NCBI GenBank assembly: GCA_030430205.1
Contig: JAUIGE010000008.1
Span: 1-64,000, forward strand
From: Bacteroidia bacterium
GTDB taxonomy: Bacteria; Bacteroidota; Bacteroidia; J057
Length of the DNA: 64,000 nt
Direction of reading: 5' to 3'
Of the stretch, positions 52,157 to 60,052 are shown piece by piece. Positions within the stretch are counted from its first letter, which is position 1. Every line of letters begins with the position of its first letter. The notes below the pieces were generated by a model, which saw nothing but the letters and a program-made list of their open reading frames with translations, did no database searches and had not been told where the DNA came from. A program made the position numbers and the translations under genes.

Positions 52157-53272
52157 TTATTTTATTCTGACAAAATTCGCTCCTTCTGCTTTAAACCACA
52201 ACAGCAGGTCCCACTCCTCATAGTACCAACGCTCATATCGCGTTCCGTTTTTTACTAGTTCGCGCCGAATAGGTTTACCATAAAACAAATAAGCCTTCGC
52301 GCGATCGCTTTGCCAAACCGGCAGGCTATCATCAAAAAGGGAATCTGCCTCCAGCAGCTTTTCATAATAGGTCGCCATTTTCTCAGAAATATTATCACCG
52401 GCATACTGCTGCCACCAGGCCTCAAAGGCATTTCGCTTGGCTCCCGCATCCGGGAGAGCCAGCAGCCTGTGGATATCTTCTTGCGAAGCAATAGGCGTCA
52501 GCATCTGGATAGCTTCGTCTATCTGTGCCATCAGGGCCTCATGGCCCTGCCAGTCCAGGGAGAAGCGTACGCTTCTTTCCCGCAGCAACTGGTCATCTTC
52601 AAAAATGAAGATTTCCAGCAAATAATTCCCTGAAGACAAGCCTTTTAGCAATAATTCGCCCTCAAAAATAGCCTTTCCTTCAGCCAGGGTCAGCACCTTG
52701 TTTTCTTGCTGAATGGAGGTAAAAACCGTGGCCTTTGCCTCAAATCCCTGCTGCCGCTCCCGGTATAGCACCGCCCGCGCGGTTAGCAGTTGATGGCGCC
52801 TGCTGAGCAATTCACAATGAAAAAAAAGCTGGCCGCTATTTGCGCCTATACGGCTGAGGTGAAAGGCTTTGGGGCCGATTTTCGGAAAGGCAAAGGTGGA
52901 GAGATATACATCCGATAAAAAGGGATCCTGTTTTTTGTCCATGCACTCAAAGGGAAGTTCGAGGGATGGCAAGTCAGAATCATTGAAGTGCACTTCCAGT
53001 TGGTACTTCCCCGCCGGGAGCTGGTAGTTTTTCAATAGAGGCAGGGCCTGCCCGGGATAACATACAAATTGGTCCTGCAATTTATAGCCCGGCTGGCCAT
53101 CGGCCCGGAAGCCCAGATGGATGCTGGTGGCATGCCGCAGTTTTTCCTGGGGGAAAAAGAATACCTGGCTATTGTATGCCGAGGAGGCGCAATTGCGGGC
53201 TTCTACCTGCCACTGAGCCTGCATGTTTTGGGAAAAAATAAGAGCTGATATGGCTATCAATACCCACTTCAT
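52157..53272 (-). CDS. GWxTD domain secreted protein
   Basis: 371 residues. The signal peptide ends at NMQAQ (~19). The first ~230 residues are beta-rich. The last ~120 form a GWxTD-type domain: AKRNAFEAWWQQYAGDNIS, ATYYEKLLEADSLFDDSLPVWQSDRAKAYLFYGKP, RYERWYYEEWDLLLWF. The naming motif GWxTDRG is worn to VWQSDRA. GWxTD proteins are secreted Bacteroidota/Acidobacteria proteins of unknown role. It is 4 bp after rimO, in one operon with DUF445 and bshC. Confidence 0.78.
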   Translation of the reverse strand: MKWVLIAISALIFSQNMQAQWQVEARNCASSAYNSQVFFFPQEKLRHATSIHLGFRADGQPGYKLQDQFVCYPGQALPLLKNYQLPAGKYQLEVHFNDSDLPSLELPFECMDKKQDPFLSDVYLSTFAFPKIGPKAFHLSRIGANSGQLFFHCELLSRRHQLLTARAVLYRERQQGFEAKATVFTSIQQENKVLTLAEGKAIFEGELLLKGLSSGNYLLEIFIFEDDQLLRERSVRFSLDWQGHEALMAQIDEAIQMLTPIASQEDIHRLLALPDAGAKRNAFEAWWQQYAGDNISEKMATYYEKLLEADSLFDDSLPVWQSDRAKAYLFYGKPIRRELVKNGTRYERWYYEEWDLLLWFKAEGANFVRIK

Positions 53273-53276
53273 GCTG

Positions 53277-54605
53277 CTATTTTGCGATTTCTCCTATCAA
53301 ATCATACTCCATCGCATCGGTGATTTTTACGGTATAAAAATGTCCGATCTTCAAAGGAGCTTCAGCGTGGATGATCACTTCATTGTCTACTTCGGGTGAG
53401 TCGGCCTCCGTGCGGCCATAATAAACGCCCATATCTTCCCGGTCAACCATGACCTTCAGTTTTTTGCCGATTTTCTGTCGGTTGATTTCCAGGGAAATCC
53501 CTGCCTGCAACTCCATGATATCATCATGTCTGCGTTGCTTTACTTCCTCGGGGATGGTATCCTCGAAGCTATTGCCCGCATGGGTATTGTCTTCATGGGA
53601 GTAGGTAAAGACGCCCAGGCGGTCGATCTGAAAGTCTTCAATAAATTTCAGGAGTTCCTGATGGTCTTCTTCCGTTTCGCCGGGATGCCCCACCAGCAGG
53701 GTCGTACGAAGGGTGATGCCCGGCACCTCCTCGCGGATTTTGCTGACCAGCTCCACCGTCCGTTGGTGGTTGATGCCGCGGCGCATGGCCGTGAGGACAT
53801 TGTCGGAGATATGTTGGAGCGGAATATCGAGGTAATTGCAGATGTTGTCGCGCTCGCGCATGATCGCCAATATCTCCGTCGGGAAACCCGACGGATAGGC
53901 GTAATGGAGGCGAATCCATTCGAGCCCTTTGACATCCGCCAAAGCGTTGAGCAAATCAGCCAGGCGGCGCTTGCCGTAGATGTCAATCCCGTAGTAGGTC
54001 AGGTCCTGAGCGATCAGCATGATTTCCTTCACGCCCCTGGAAACCAGGTATTTGGCCTCCTCCACGAGGAATTCAATGGTCCGGCTTTGGTGCTTGCCCC
54101 GCATGAGCGGGATGGCGCAGAAGCTGCAGGGACGATTGCAGCCTTCTGCAATCTTGAGGTAGGCATAATGACCGTCATCGGTCAGCACGCGCTCTCCAAG
54201 CAATTCTTTTTTATAATCCACGCCCAGCTCGGTGAGCAGATCAGGCAGGTCTGTGGTACCAAACCAGGCATCCACCTCAGGGATTTCCAGCATCAAATCG
54301 TCTTTGTAGCGATGCGACAGGCAGCCTGTCACGATCACTTTTTCGACTTCTCCCCGCTCCTTGCGCCCGACGTAGTCGAGGATGGTATTGATGGATTCTT
54401 CTTTGGCTTTATCGATAAAGCCGCAGGTATTGATGACGACGACATTGGCGTCGCTGTTGTTTTCTTCGTGCACGGCCTTCACCTTATTTCCCTGCAATTG
54501 GGAAAGCAGGACCTCGGAGTCTACGAGGTTTTTGGAGCAGCCCAAAGTGATGACGTTGATCTTATCTTTTGCCCTGCTTTTGGCTTTATATGGGTTCGTT
54601 TGCAT
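53277..54605 (-). CDS. rimO: ribosomal protein S12 methylthiotransferase RimO
   Basis: 442 residues. It is a radical-SAM enzyme that adds a methylthio group to the conserved Asp of ribosomal protein S12. The UPF0004 domain has cluster cysteines C23, C61 and C95; the radical-SAM motif is C156-x3-C160-x2-C163 (CNRPCSFC); AQDLTYYGIDIYG and a C-terminal TRAM domain are present. The length is normal. It heads the minus-strand operon rimO / GWxTD / DUF445 / bshC. Confidence 0.94.
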   Translation of the reverse strand: MQTNPYKAKSRAKDKINVITLGCSKNLVDSEVLLSQLQGNKVKAVHEENNSDANVVVINTCGFIDKAKEESINTILDYVGRKERGEVEKVIVTGCLSHRYKDDLMLEIPEVDAWFGTTDLPDLLTELGVDYKKELLGERVLTDDGHYAYLKIAEGCNRPCSFCAIPLMRGKHQSRTIEFLVEEAKYLVSRGVKEIMLIAQDLTYYGIDIYGKRRLADLLNALADVKGLEWIRLHYAYPSGFPTEILAIMRERDNICNYLDIPLQHISDNVLTAMRRGINHQRTVELVSKIREEVPGITLRTTLLVGHPGETEEDHQELLKFIEDFQIDRLGVFTYSHEDNTHAGNSFEDTIPEEVKQRRHDDIMELQAGISLEINRQKIGKKLKVMVDREDMGVYYGRTEADSPEVDNEVIIHAEAPLKIGHFYTVKITDAMEYDLIGEIAK

Positions 54606-54679
54606 CTATGAATCGGATTTGGGGCAAAGATAAGAAATCGTTTTTCCTTTTTTGTCTTTCCTTCCCGGGAAGTCGCATT

Positions 54680-55120
54680 TCAGGGAAAAAACGCCCTTCT
54701 CGTCATCATGAGAGGCAATCCTATCAACAGCAAAGCGACAAGGTTGATGATGACAATATTATGTAAAGCTCCTGTGTACAGAGAAATACTGGAATCAATG
54801 ACAAACCAGGAAAGCAAAGCATACCACAGCGCTTTATAGGCCCATTTTTCTTTTTGCTTAAAGGCATTTTCAGAAATCATGATCATCAATAAGTGAAAAC
54901 CTACTATCGTCCCACCGATAATGCCAAAGAGCCAATTTTTAAACTTGAGCATATCCCCTTCTATCTCATTTCCCTGAAAAAATACATCCTGGGTATATCC
55001 ATTATGTATTTCAAAAAAAATGGAATTGCCTGCGAAGGCAACCAAAAGGCCTACGCCCAATGTCAGGACATTGGCCCATGTCAGGCATTTTTGCCAGAAG
55101 AGAAATTTTTGTTCATCCAT
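54680..55120 (-). CDS. small four-TM membrane protein
   Basis: About 146 residues from the ATG at 55120 (DEQKFLFWQKCLTWANVL); an in-frame TTG at 55138 is less likely. Four hydrophobic helices are seen (~15-35, ~65-85, ~98-115, ~122-140). Composition is otherwise plain. No family recognised. It is 36 bp downstream of the barrel-like gene starting at 55774. Confidence 0.6.
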   Translation of the reverse strand: MDEQKFLFWQKCLTWANVLTLGVGLLVAFAGNSIFFEIHNGYTQDVFFQGNEIEGDMLKFKNWLFGIIGGTIVGFHLLMIMISENAFKQKEKWAYKALWYALLSWFVIDSSISLYTGALHNIVIINLVALLLIGLPLMMTRRAFFP

Positions 55121-55156
55121 ATTGTTTGAAAGCTTCAAAGGGGAGAGGCTGGCTTA

Positions 55157-55774
55157 TCATCGAATCTCCCATAAGCAAGATACATTTAGATGAGCCTCCC
55201 AGGGAAACCTTGGATTAGCCCCAAGAAAGTATAGACCATACAAAGGCAAAATCTCCGGATGAAGGACGATCCATGCGTTTCTGGATATTTTCTTGCTGTA
55301 ACCGATCCCCAGATAAGGTTTATGCTGTGTCCTGAAAACCTGTGAAAGAAGGACCCCACGACCTTTTTTCTCGGGGTCAATGGGGTAGGCATCTCCATAG
55401 ATATACATGATTCGGCTAATAGAATAGCCCAACGAAACAAAGAGGCGGGGCATGGGCTCCGCCTCTTTTTGGATGATTCCATACACCACATTGGTTTTTA
55501 GGTAAAGGTCAGTGATGTTGGTTTTATCGTAACTCCAGAAACCCCGTTCGTATGTTGCATTTTTCAGGCTAACTTCAGGCATAAATCCCAGTCGTTTTCC
55601 TAGCTGTATATAGGCAGTGGCTCCAACATCAAAAAAAGGGTTTCCCGCCCCTGCCAGGTCTATATTGGAATTGATTGCCAAAGCGGCTTTTGCGCCGAGG
55701 AGTTGGAGCTTCTGCGCAGAAGCGACTTGCAGCGATAAGCAAAGCAAAAAGGGAACAATGAATAGAACTCTCAT
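55157..55774 (-). CDS. outer-membrane beta-barrel-like protein
   Basis: 205 residues from the ATG at 55774 (RVLFIVPFLLCLSLQVASAQ signal). A longer in-frame ORF to 55828 starts before the signal peptide. The mature part alternates hydrophobic and polar residues (NPFFDVGATAYIQLGKRLGFMPEVSL, TDLYLKTNVVYGII, LFVSLGYSISRIMY), as in small Bacteroidota porin-family barrels. A perfect 10-bp hairpin (55777-55806) is placed just before the start codon. Function unknown. Confidence 0.65.
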   Translation of the reverse strand: MRVLFIVPFLLCLSLQVASAQKLQLLGAKAALAINSNIDLAGAGNPFFDVGATAYIQLGKRLGFMPEVSLKNATYERGFWSYDKTNITDLYLKTNVVYGIIQKEAEPMPRLFVSLGYSISRIMYIYGDAYPIDPEKKGRGVLLSQVFRTQHKPYLGIGYSKKISRNAWIVLHPEILPLYGLYFLGANPRFPWEAHLNVSCLWEIR

Positions 55775-55776
55775 AG

Positions 55777-55806
55777 GAATTGTATTAGGATAGGTGAATA
55801 CAATTC
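55777..55806 (-). promoter_or_regulatory. hairpin at the start codon of the barrel gene
   Basis: GAATTGTATT (55777-55786) pairs with AATACAATTC (55797-55806), loop 10 nt, ending 2 nt from the ATG at 55774. It could hide the ribosome-binding region in the RNA or be a protein-binding operator in DNA. Confidence 0.4.
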
Positions 55807-56080
55807 TAATTACTCCTTTTTGGGGCAAAAAAGCTAATATAAATGGTCAAATATAGCCGTATTCGGCTTTTCCTGATTTCCTGGGAAAGGATGGACAGGA
55901 TAACAGGATTTACAGGAAAAATCAGGGCTTTCTGATAGAACCATGTAGGGCATGGAAGTTCATATAAGATCGCAGTTTTTGGGTGCATAGCTGAATCCCA
56001 TACATCGCATGGCGATTTTCAATACTGTTCGGGATTAGGGAAATCCCGAACAGCGGGAAATCCCGAACAGCGGGGAGGTT

Positions 56081-56284
56081 CCCCCAAAGTCCCGAAGGGA
56101 CGTCATATTCAGCATGGGGCGAAGCCCCATGAAGGTAAACGCCCCCAATAGAAGTCCTGAAAGGACGGCATACCTTAGGAAGCCATAGCTAATATATCGC
56201 CCTTTCAGGGCTTTAAGCCCTGGTGTGAGTCGAATGATCGGGCTTTGCCCGATCGTGGCGTATAGCGTCCCTTTGGGACTTTGA
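56081..56284. repeat. 204-bp multi-hairpin element, copy B
   Basis: Same order of six small stem-loops as copy A at 36224-36427, with AGGGACG and GGGCGAAGCCCC at matching places. It differs from copy A mainly in loops and linkers, with compensating changes such as GTCCCTTTGGGAC instead of GTCCCTTCAGGAC. Confidence 0.85.
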
Positions 56285-56294
56285 TCACTCACAA

Positions 56295-56965
56295 GCTGTT
56301 CGGGACTTCCCTTGTCCCGAACTTCAGAGTCCAGGACTCCTCCCAGCCTGCGTTATTACTGCCCAATGGCAGTTTTTGGGTGCATAGCTGAATCCCATAC
56401 ATCGCATGGCGATTTTCAATACTGTTCGGGATTAGGGAAATCCCGAACAGCGGGAAATCCCGAACAGCGGGGAGGTTCCCCCAAAGTCCCGAAGGGACGT
56501 CATATTCAGCATGGGGCGAAGCCCCATGAAGGTAAACGCCCCCAATAGAAGTCCTGAAAGGACGGCATACCTTAGGAAGCCATAGCTAATATATCGCCCT
56601 TTCAGGGCTTTAAGCCCTGGTGTGAGTCGAATGATCGGGCTTTGCCCGATCGTGGCGTATAGCGTCCCTTTGGGACTTTGATCACTTTTTAAAAAATTCA
56701 AAAACAACTTTGAAAAATACTTGTTTTTCAACTTTACCTTTTGCGGATAATGTAAAGACTTGACTATTATTTTTATTAACTAACTTAATGTCTCCTTCAG
56801 GACACAATAGTGTACCTTTTCCAACATGAAATTCCCTATCAAACCCCAACTTTGAATTTAAGCAGCTACCCCTGCTGTTCGGGACTTCCCTTGTCCCGAA
56901 CTTCAGAGTCCAGGACTCCTCCCAGCCTGCGTTATTACTGCCCAATGGCAGTTTTTGGGTGCATA
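56295..56965. repeat. 92-bp direct repeat pair
   Basis: 56295-56386 and 56874-56965 (offset 579 bp) share GTTCGGGACTTCCC..GTCCCGAAC, a 9-bp perfect hairpin, followed by a stretch ending in TTTTTGGGTGCATA. The tail of the first copy is also the head of the 397-bp duplication unit, so the blocks overlap like a nested mosaic. Confidence 0.75.
56478..56681. repeat. 204-bp multi-hairpin element, copy C
   Basis: Exact partner of copy B through the 397-bp duplication (offset 397 bp). Confidence 0.85.
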
Positions 56966-57023
56966 AATGACCTACACCGAGCAAAACATCCTTCATCATA
57001 AAAATCAGTGTGATCTGCGTCAA
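56682..57023 (-). pseudogene. possible gene remnant inside the repeat block
   Basis: A 113-codon frame. Its N-terminal half is translated repeat sequence. The last ~60 codons (56682-56873: GFDREFHVGKGTLLCPEGDIKL, FTLSAKGKVEKQVFF, FEFFKK) are AT-rich, unlike the repeats, and look protein-like. It may be the cut-off C-terminus of an older gene stranded between repeat copies, or chance. No family recognised. Confidence 0.3.
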
Positions 57024-57047
57024 AACGCTTTCAAATCATGGATTTAC

Positions 57048-57683
57048 CTATTTCTGATCTTTTACCAGGACTGCTCCCCAGCTCCATCCCAAACCCACTC
57101 CCAGGCTCAACTCATTGCGCCGAAAGCTCCAAAACGCACCCGGAAAGCTGCCTTCGGCATATTCTGCCCGGATGAGCAGGTTCAATTTGTTGGACAAAGG
57201 CCTGGTGTAGCCCAATCCTATATGGATATCGCCTTCATGACTGGAGCCCAAAGCATCTATTCGTGAGATGGGCAGGCCGCCCCGGAGCTGTATTTCCTGG
57301 AAATGGAATCCCAGATTTTGGGAGAATGCCAAAGAGGCAAACCAGCCCTGCCTGCGTTGGTGGAATTTTTTGCTAAAAGGAAAAAGGGCGCTGAGCTTCA
57401 CATGGATCGACCGAATCCGGAACCGGGTCAGATCAGCAGCCTGGGTTGCAAAAGATTGATTTTGCTGCCTGATGCCTATTTCAGGAACCAATAGCAGGTA
57501 ATTGCCCCATCTCAGAAAGCCAAAGGCGGAGGCCTCTGACCCCATATTGAAGCCTTCAAAGGGTATATTGTAGCTCAGTCTGGAAGAAGACCATTGCGCC
57601 CCCACCATGCTCAGGCTTTGGGCGGACAGCTGAATCAGGAGAAAAGCCTGGAAAAGAATGAGGCAGAGGAAATACTTTTTCAT
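57048..57683 (-). CDS. outer-membrane beta-barrel-like protein
   Basis: 211 residues. The signal peptide ends at QLSAQ (~21). The rest has amphipathic strands (SRLSYNIPFEGFNMGSEASAFGFLRWGNYLLLVPEIGI, FRIRSIHVKLSALFPF, IHIGLGYTRPLSNKLNLLIRAEYAEG), as in porin-family outer-membrane proteins of this phylum. Similar in style, not obviously in sequence, to 55157-55774. Function unknown. It lies 53 bp after ftsY on the same strand. Confidence 0.65.
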   Translation of the reverse strand: MKKYFLCLILFQAFLLIQLSAQSLSMVGAQWSSSRLSYNIPFEGFNMGSEASAFGFLRWGNYLLLVPEIGIRQQNQSFATQAADLTRFRIRSIHVKLSALFPFSKKFHQRRQGWFASLAFSQNLGFHFQEIQLRGGLPISRIDALGSSHEGDIHIGLGYTRPLSNKLNLLIRAEYAEGSFPGAFWSFRRNELSLGVGLGWSWGAVLVKDQK

Positions 57684-57736
57684 AAGCCTGGAATTTATTG
57701 GTGTTTAAAACATGACAACAAAGCCCAGGCTTTCCC

Positions 57737-58711
57737 TTATTCGCCAAAAAGCGAACCTATAAACTCCGCAGGTTCAAATACCTGCAAATCGTCCATCCCC
57801 TCCCCTACGCCTATATAGCGTACGGGTGTTTTGAATTCGCTGGAGACGCCAATCACAACCCCGCCTTTGGCGGTGCCGTCAAGCTTTGTCAGGGCCAAAG
57901 AAGTCACCTGCGTGGCTTCGGTGAAGGCCTTCGCCTGCTGAAAGGCGTTTTGCCCCGTGGAGGCATCCAACACCAATAATACGTCATGGGGCGCTCCTTC
58001 GAGCACTTTGCCGATGCTGCGCTTGATTTTGCCCAGCTCATTCATCAGGTTCACTTTGTTGTGCAGGCGGCCTGCGGTATCTATCAGGATAACGTCAGCC
58101 CCCATTTCAACTCCCTTTTTGACGGTGTCAAATGCAACTGCGCTGGGGTCTACATTCATCCCTTTATCCAGGATTTCGACGCCTACGCGATCAGCCCAGC
58201 GCCTGAGCTGCTCTACGGCCGCAGCGCGGAAGGTGTCTCCTGCTCCCAGCAGGACTTTGTTGCCATTTTGCTTGAAGCGATAAGCGAGCTTACCGATGGT
58301 CGTGGTTTTGCCTACGCCATTGACGCCTACAACCATGATGACATAGGGCATTTTTTTGCCGCCTGCTTCGATCCGGGGTATTTGGAAAGCCTCCCGGTCA
58401 TTTTCGGGATAATTTTCGAGCATCAGCTCGAGGATCTCACTGCGTAGCAGGTGGTTGAGTTCTTTTTCCCCTGTATATTTTTCGCGGGCGGCCCGCTCTT
58501 CGATACGCTCAATGATGCGCAAAGTAGTGCTTACGCCCACATCACTGGTGATGAGCACTTCTTCGAGTTCATCCAATACCTCGTCATCGACTTTGCTTTT
58601 GCCGACAATCGCCCGGCCGAGCTTGGCAAACAGGCTTGTCTTGGTTTTTTCGAGGCCTTTATCCAGCTTTTCTTTATTTTCCTTTTTTCGGAAAAAATCT
58701 TTGAGTCCCAT
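57737..58711 (-). CDS. ftsY: signal recognition particle receptor FtsY
   Basis: 324 residues from the ATG at 58711 (GLKDFFRKKENKEKLDKG); the TTG seven codons upstream is unneeded. It docks SRP-ribosome complexes at the membrane. The N domain is at ~20-100, then the GTPase G domain: GVNGVGKTTTIGKLA (G1), DTFRAAAVEQL (G2), IDTAGRLHNKVNLM (G3), TKLDGTAKGG (G4) and a C-terminal GVGEGMDDLQVF. It lacks the long acidic A domain of E. coli FtsY, as usual in this phylum. A perfect -7 box TATATTTG lies upstream. Confidence 0.95.
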   Translation of the reverse strand: MGLKDFFRKKENKEKLDKGLEKTKTSLFAKLGRAIVGKSKVDDEVLDELEEVLITSDVGVSTTLRIIERIEERAAREKYTGEKELNHLLRSEILELMLENYPENDREAFQIPRIEAGGKKMPYVIMVVGVNGVGKTTTIGKLAYRFKQNGNKVLLGAGDTFRAAAVEQLRRWADRVGVEILDKGMNVDPSAVAFDTVKKGVEMGADVILIDTAGRLHNKVNLMNELGKIKRSIGKVLEGAPHDVLLVLDASTGQNAFQQAKAFTEATQVTSLALTKLDGTAKGGVVIGVSSEFKTPVRYIGVGEGMDDLQVFEPAEFIGSLFGE

Positions 58712-58729
58712 AGTTTTTTTATGAAGGCG

Positions 58730-58737
58730 CAAATATA
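58730..58737 (-). promoter_or_regulatory. -7 box TATATTTG of ftsY
   Basis: On the minus strand TATATTTG exactly fits TAnnTTTG and is 18 bp before the ftsY ATG at 58711. No strong TTTG at -33 was found. Confidence 0.45.
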
Positions 58738-58769
58738 GGAATTGATAGGCAGAATTGCCGATTAGGTAT

Positions 58770-58777
58770 TACTTTTG
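58770..58777 (+). promoter_or_regulatory. -7 box TACTTTTG of the OsmC-family gene
   Basis: TACTTTTG followed by GCC, 26 bp before the ATG at 58804. The same TTACTTTTGGCC string occurs before gpmI. Confidence 0.45.
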
Positions 58778-58803
58778 GCCAAACATTTAATCTTAAATTT
58801 CTC

Positions 58804-59217
58804 ATGAAAAGAAAAGCAACAGCCGTATGGCTTGGAAGCGGTAAAGAAGGCTCTGGCCATTTGAGCACACAAAGCACCGTTTTGGATCAAACACAGTATT
58901 CCTACCTGTCCCGCTTTGAGGAAGGAGTGGGCACCAATCCTGAAGAATTGATCGGTGCAGCCCATGCAGGCTGCTTCAACATGAAGCTGAGTTTTGTTTT
59001 GGGAGCAGCAGGCTTTACGCCTACTTCTTTGGAAACGGTATGTACCATTACCCTGAAGCCGGAAGGCATCACCCAGTCTCACCTTGCCCTGACAGCTCAG
59101 GTGGAAGGTATAAATGACGAACAGTTTGCCGCAGCGGTAAAAGATGCTGAGGAAAACTGTCCTATTTCAAAATTATTTGATACCGAAATTGTTGTTGAGT
59201 ACACACTCAACGCTTAA
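58804..59217 (+). CDS. OsmC-family peroxidase
   Basis: 137 residues, normal OsmC length. It is a cytosolic thiol peroxidase that reduces organic hydroperoxides. The redox pair is C57 in HAGCFNM and C119 in ENCPISK; R37 in SRFEEG is the usual activating Arg. It belongs to the OsmC rather than Ohr branch as judged by the AAHAGCF context. Divergent from ftsY (92 bp apart); its 3' end meets the beta-lactamase gene at 1 bp (convergent). Confidence 0.92.
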   Translation: MKRKATAVWLGSGKEGSGHLSTQSTVLDQTQYSYLSRFEEGVGTNPEELIGAAHAGCFNMKLSFVLGAAGFTPTSLETVCTITLKPEGITQSHLALTAQVEGINDEQFAAAVKDAEENCPISKLFDTEIVVEYTLNA

Positions 59218-59218
59218 G

Positions 59219-60037
59219 CTACAAAATACCTTCAGCCCGTAAAATCTGTCTGCTGACAGATTTGCGGGCATTGGCATCTTCGCTGGTATAGGTATCGATA
59301 TTCATGGCGAAAAAATATACTTTTTCCCCTTTTTCAACATAACCCACCCACCAGCCGGTTCCCGGCTCCTGACGGACAGCCCAACCCGTTTTTGCCCGCA
59401 AAATATAGGTGTCCGTTTCTTCATTGATCATGCTTTCCTTTACGCCATCCATGCTTTTGGGAGAAAATGGCAGCTCATCGTGGTAGAGTCTCTGGAGAAA
59501 AGCTATTTGCTCCAAAGCGGTCATCCGCAAGCCTCCCTGCAACCAAAACAGGTCTATCCCTCCGCTGATATCGCGGTTACCATAGCCGACCCTGTCGATA
59601 TAGGCCTGCATCGTATCCTGCCCGATCCTCCGGGCCATCTCCTGGTAAAACCAGACCGCGGAGTACATCATCCCTGTGCGGATATTCTGATCCTGGTTCC
59701 AGAATGGATATGCGCGCTCCACGCTGTCCCACGGAAAAAAAGTGTCTATATCGGGCATTTGCCCGGTTTCCAGCATGACCAGCGAATTGAAAATCTTAAA
59801 AGTTGAGGCAGGCAAATAGCCTGTTTGTGCTCGGGGAAGGTTCCATACCTGTATTTCCTCGCTTCCTTCTTCCTGAAGCACAAAGGTTCCCTGAACCCTG
59901 GCCTCCTCAAAAAAAATCCCCCAATCGGATTTTTCAATCCATTGGGGGTTGGTATTTTTTTCCTGCCCGCAGGCTGGGATGATAAGGAGCAGCACCAGGC
60001 AAAAAAGGCAGAGGTGAAAATTTGGTTTTGAATTCAT
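59219..60037 (-). CDS. class D (OXA-type) beta-lactamase, lipoprotein
   Basis: 272 residues. The signal ends in a lipobox IPACG (C23), so it is probably membrane-anchored, unlike most soluble OXA enzymes. All class D motifs are present: S78-T-F-K81 (acylated Ser and the Lys that becomes carbamylated), S126-A-V128, Y152-G-N154 and K216-T-G218, then GWWVGYVE. It should hydrolyse beta-lactams by an acyl-enzyme route; the spectrum is not predictable. It lies 15 bp after the giant CHU protein gene on the same strand and may be read from its transcript. No mobile element, integron or resistance gene adjoins it, so it looks like a resident chromosomal gene. Confidence 0.93.
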   Translation of the reverse strand: MNSKPNFHLCLFCLVLLLIIPACGQEKNTNPQWIEKSDWGIFFEEARVQGTFVLQEEGSEEIQVWNLPRAQTGYLPASTFKIFNSLVMLETGQMPDIDTFFPWDSVERAYPFWNQDQNIRTGMMYSAVWFYQEMARRIGQDTMQAYIDRVGYGNRDISGGIDLFWLQGGLRMTALEQIAFLQRLYHDELPFSPKSMDGVKESMINEETDTYILRAKTGWAVRQEPGTGWWVGYVEKGEKVYFFAMNIDTYTSEDANARKSVSRQILRAEGIL

Positions 60038-60052
60038 GCTTATTTTCCTTTT

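Larger units (their letters stand above)
55972..56686. repeat. 397-bp tandem duplication
   Basis: The segment 55972-56289 reappears at 56369-56686 with an offset of 397 bp, with no difference that I could see over ~318 bp. It includes the palindromic TGTTCGGGATT..AAATCCCGAACA and the 204-bp multi-hairpin element. The identity points to a recent duplication. Confidence 0.85.
55775..57047. other. 1.27-kb intergenic repeat block
   Basis: Aside from repeats, it holds only a possible gene remnant (56682-56873). It contains a short (ACAGGAT)-type repeat at ~55890-55925, two copies of the 204-bp multi-hairpin element in a 397-bp tandem duplication, and two copies of a 92-bp block (56295-56386, 56874-56965). 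Several ORFs of 60-110 codons here are by-products of the repeats. Confidence 0.7.

Noticed and set aside
56035-56292. 85- and 99-codon ORFs in the hairpin elements (also 56432-56731, 36214-36501)
   Set aside because: The same peptide appears wherever the 204-bp element is read; it is repeat sequence, not a gene family.
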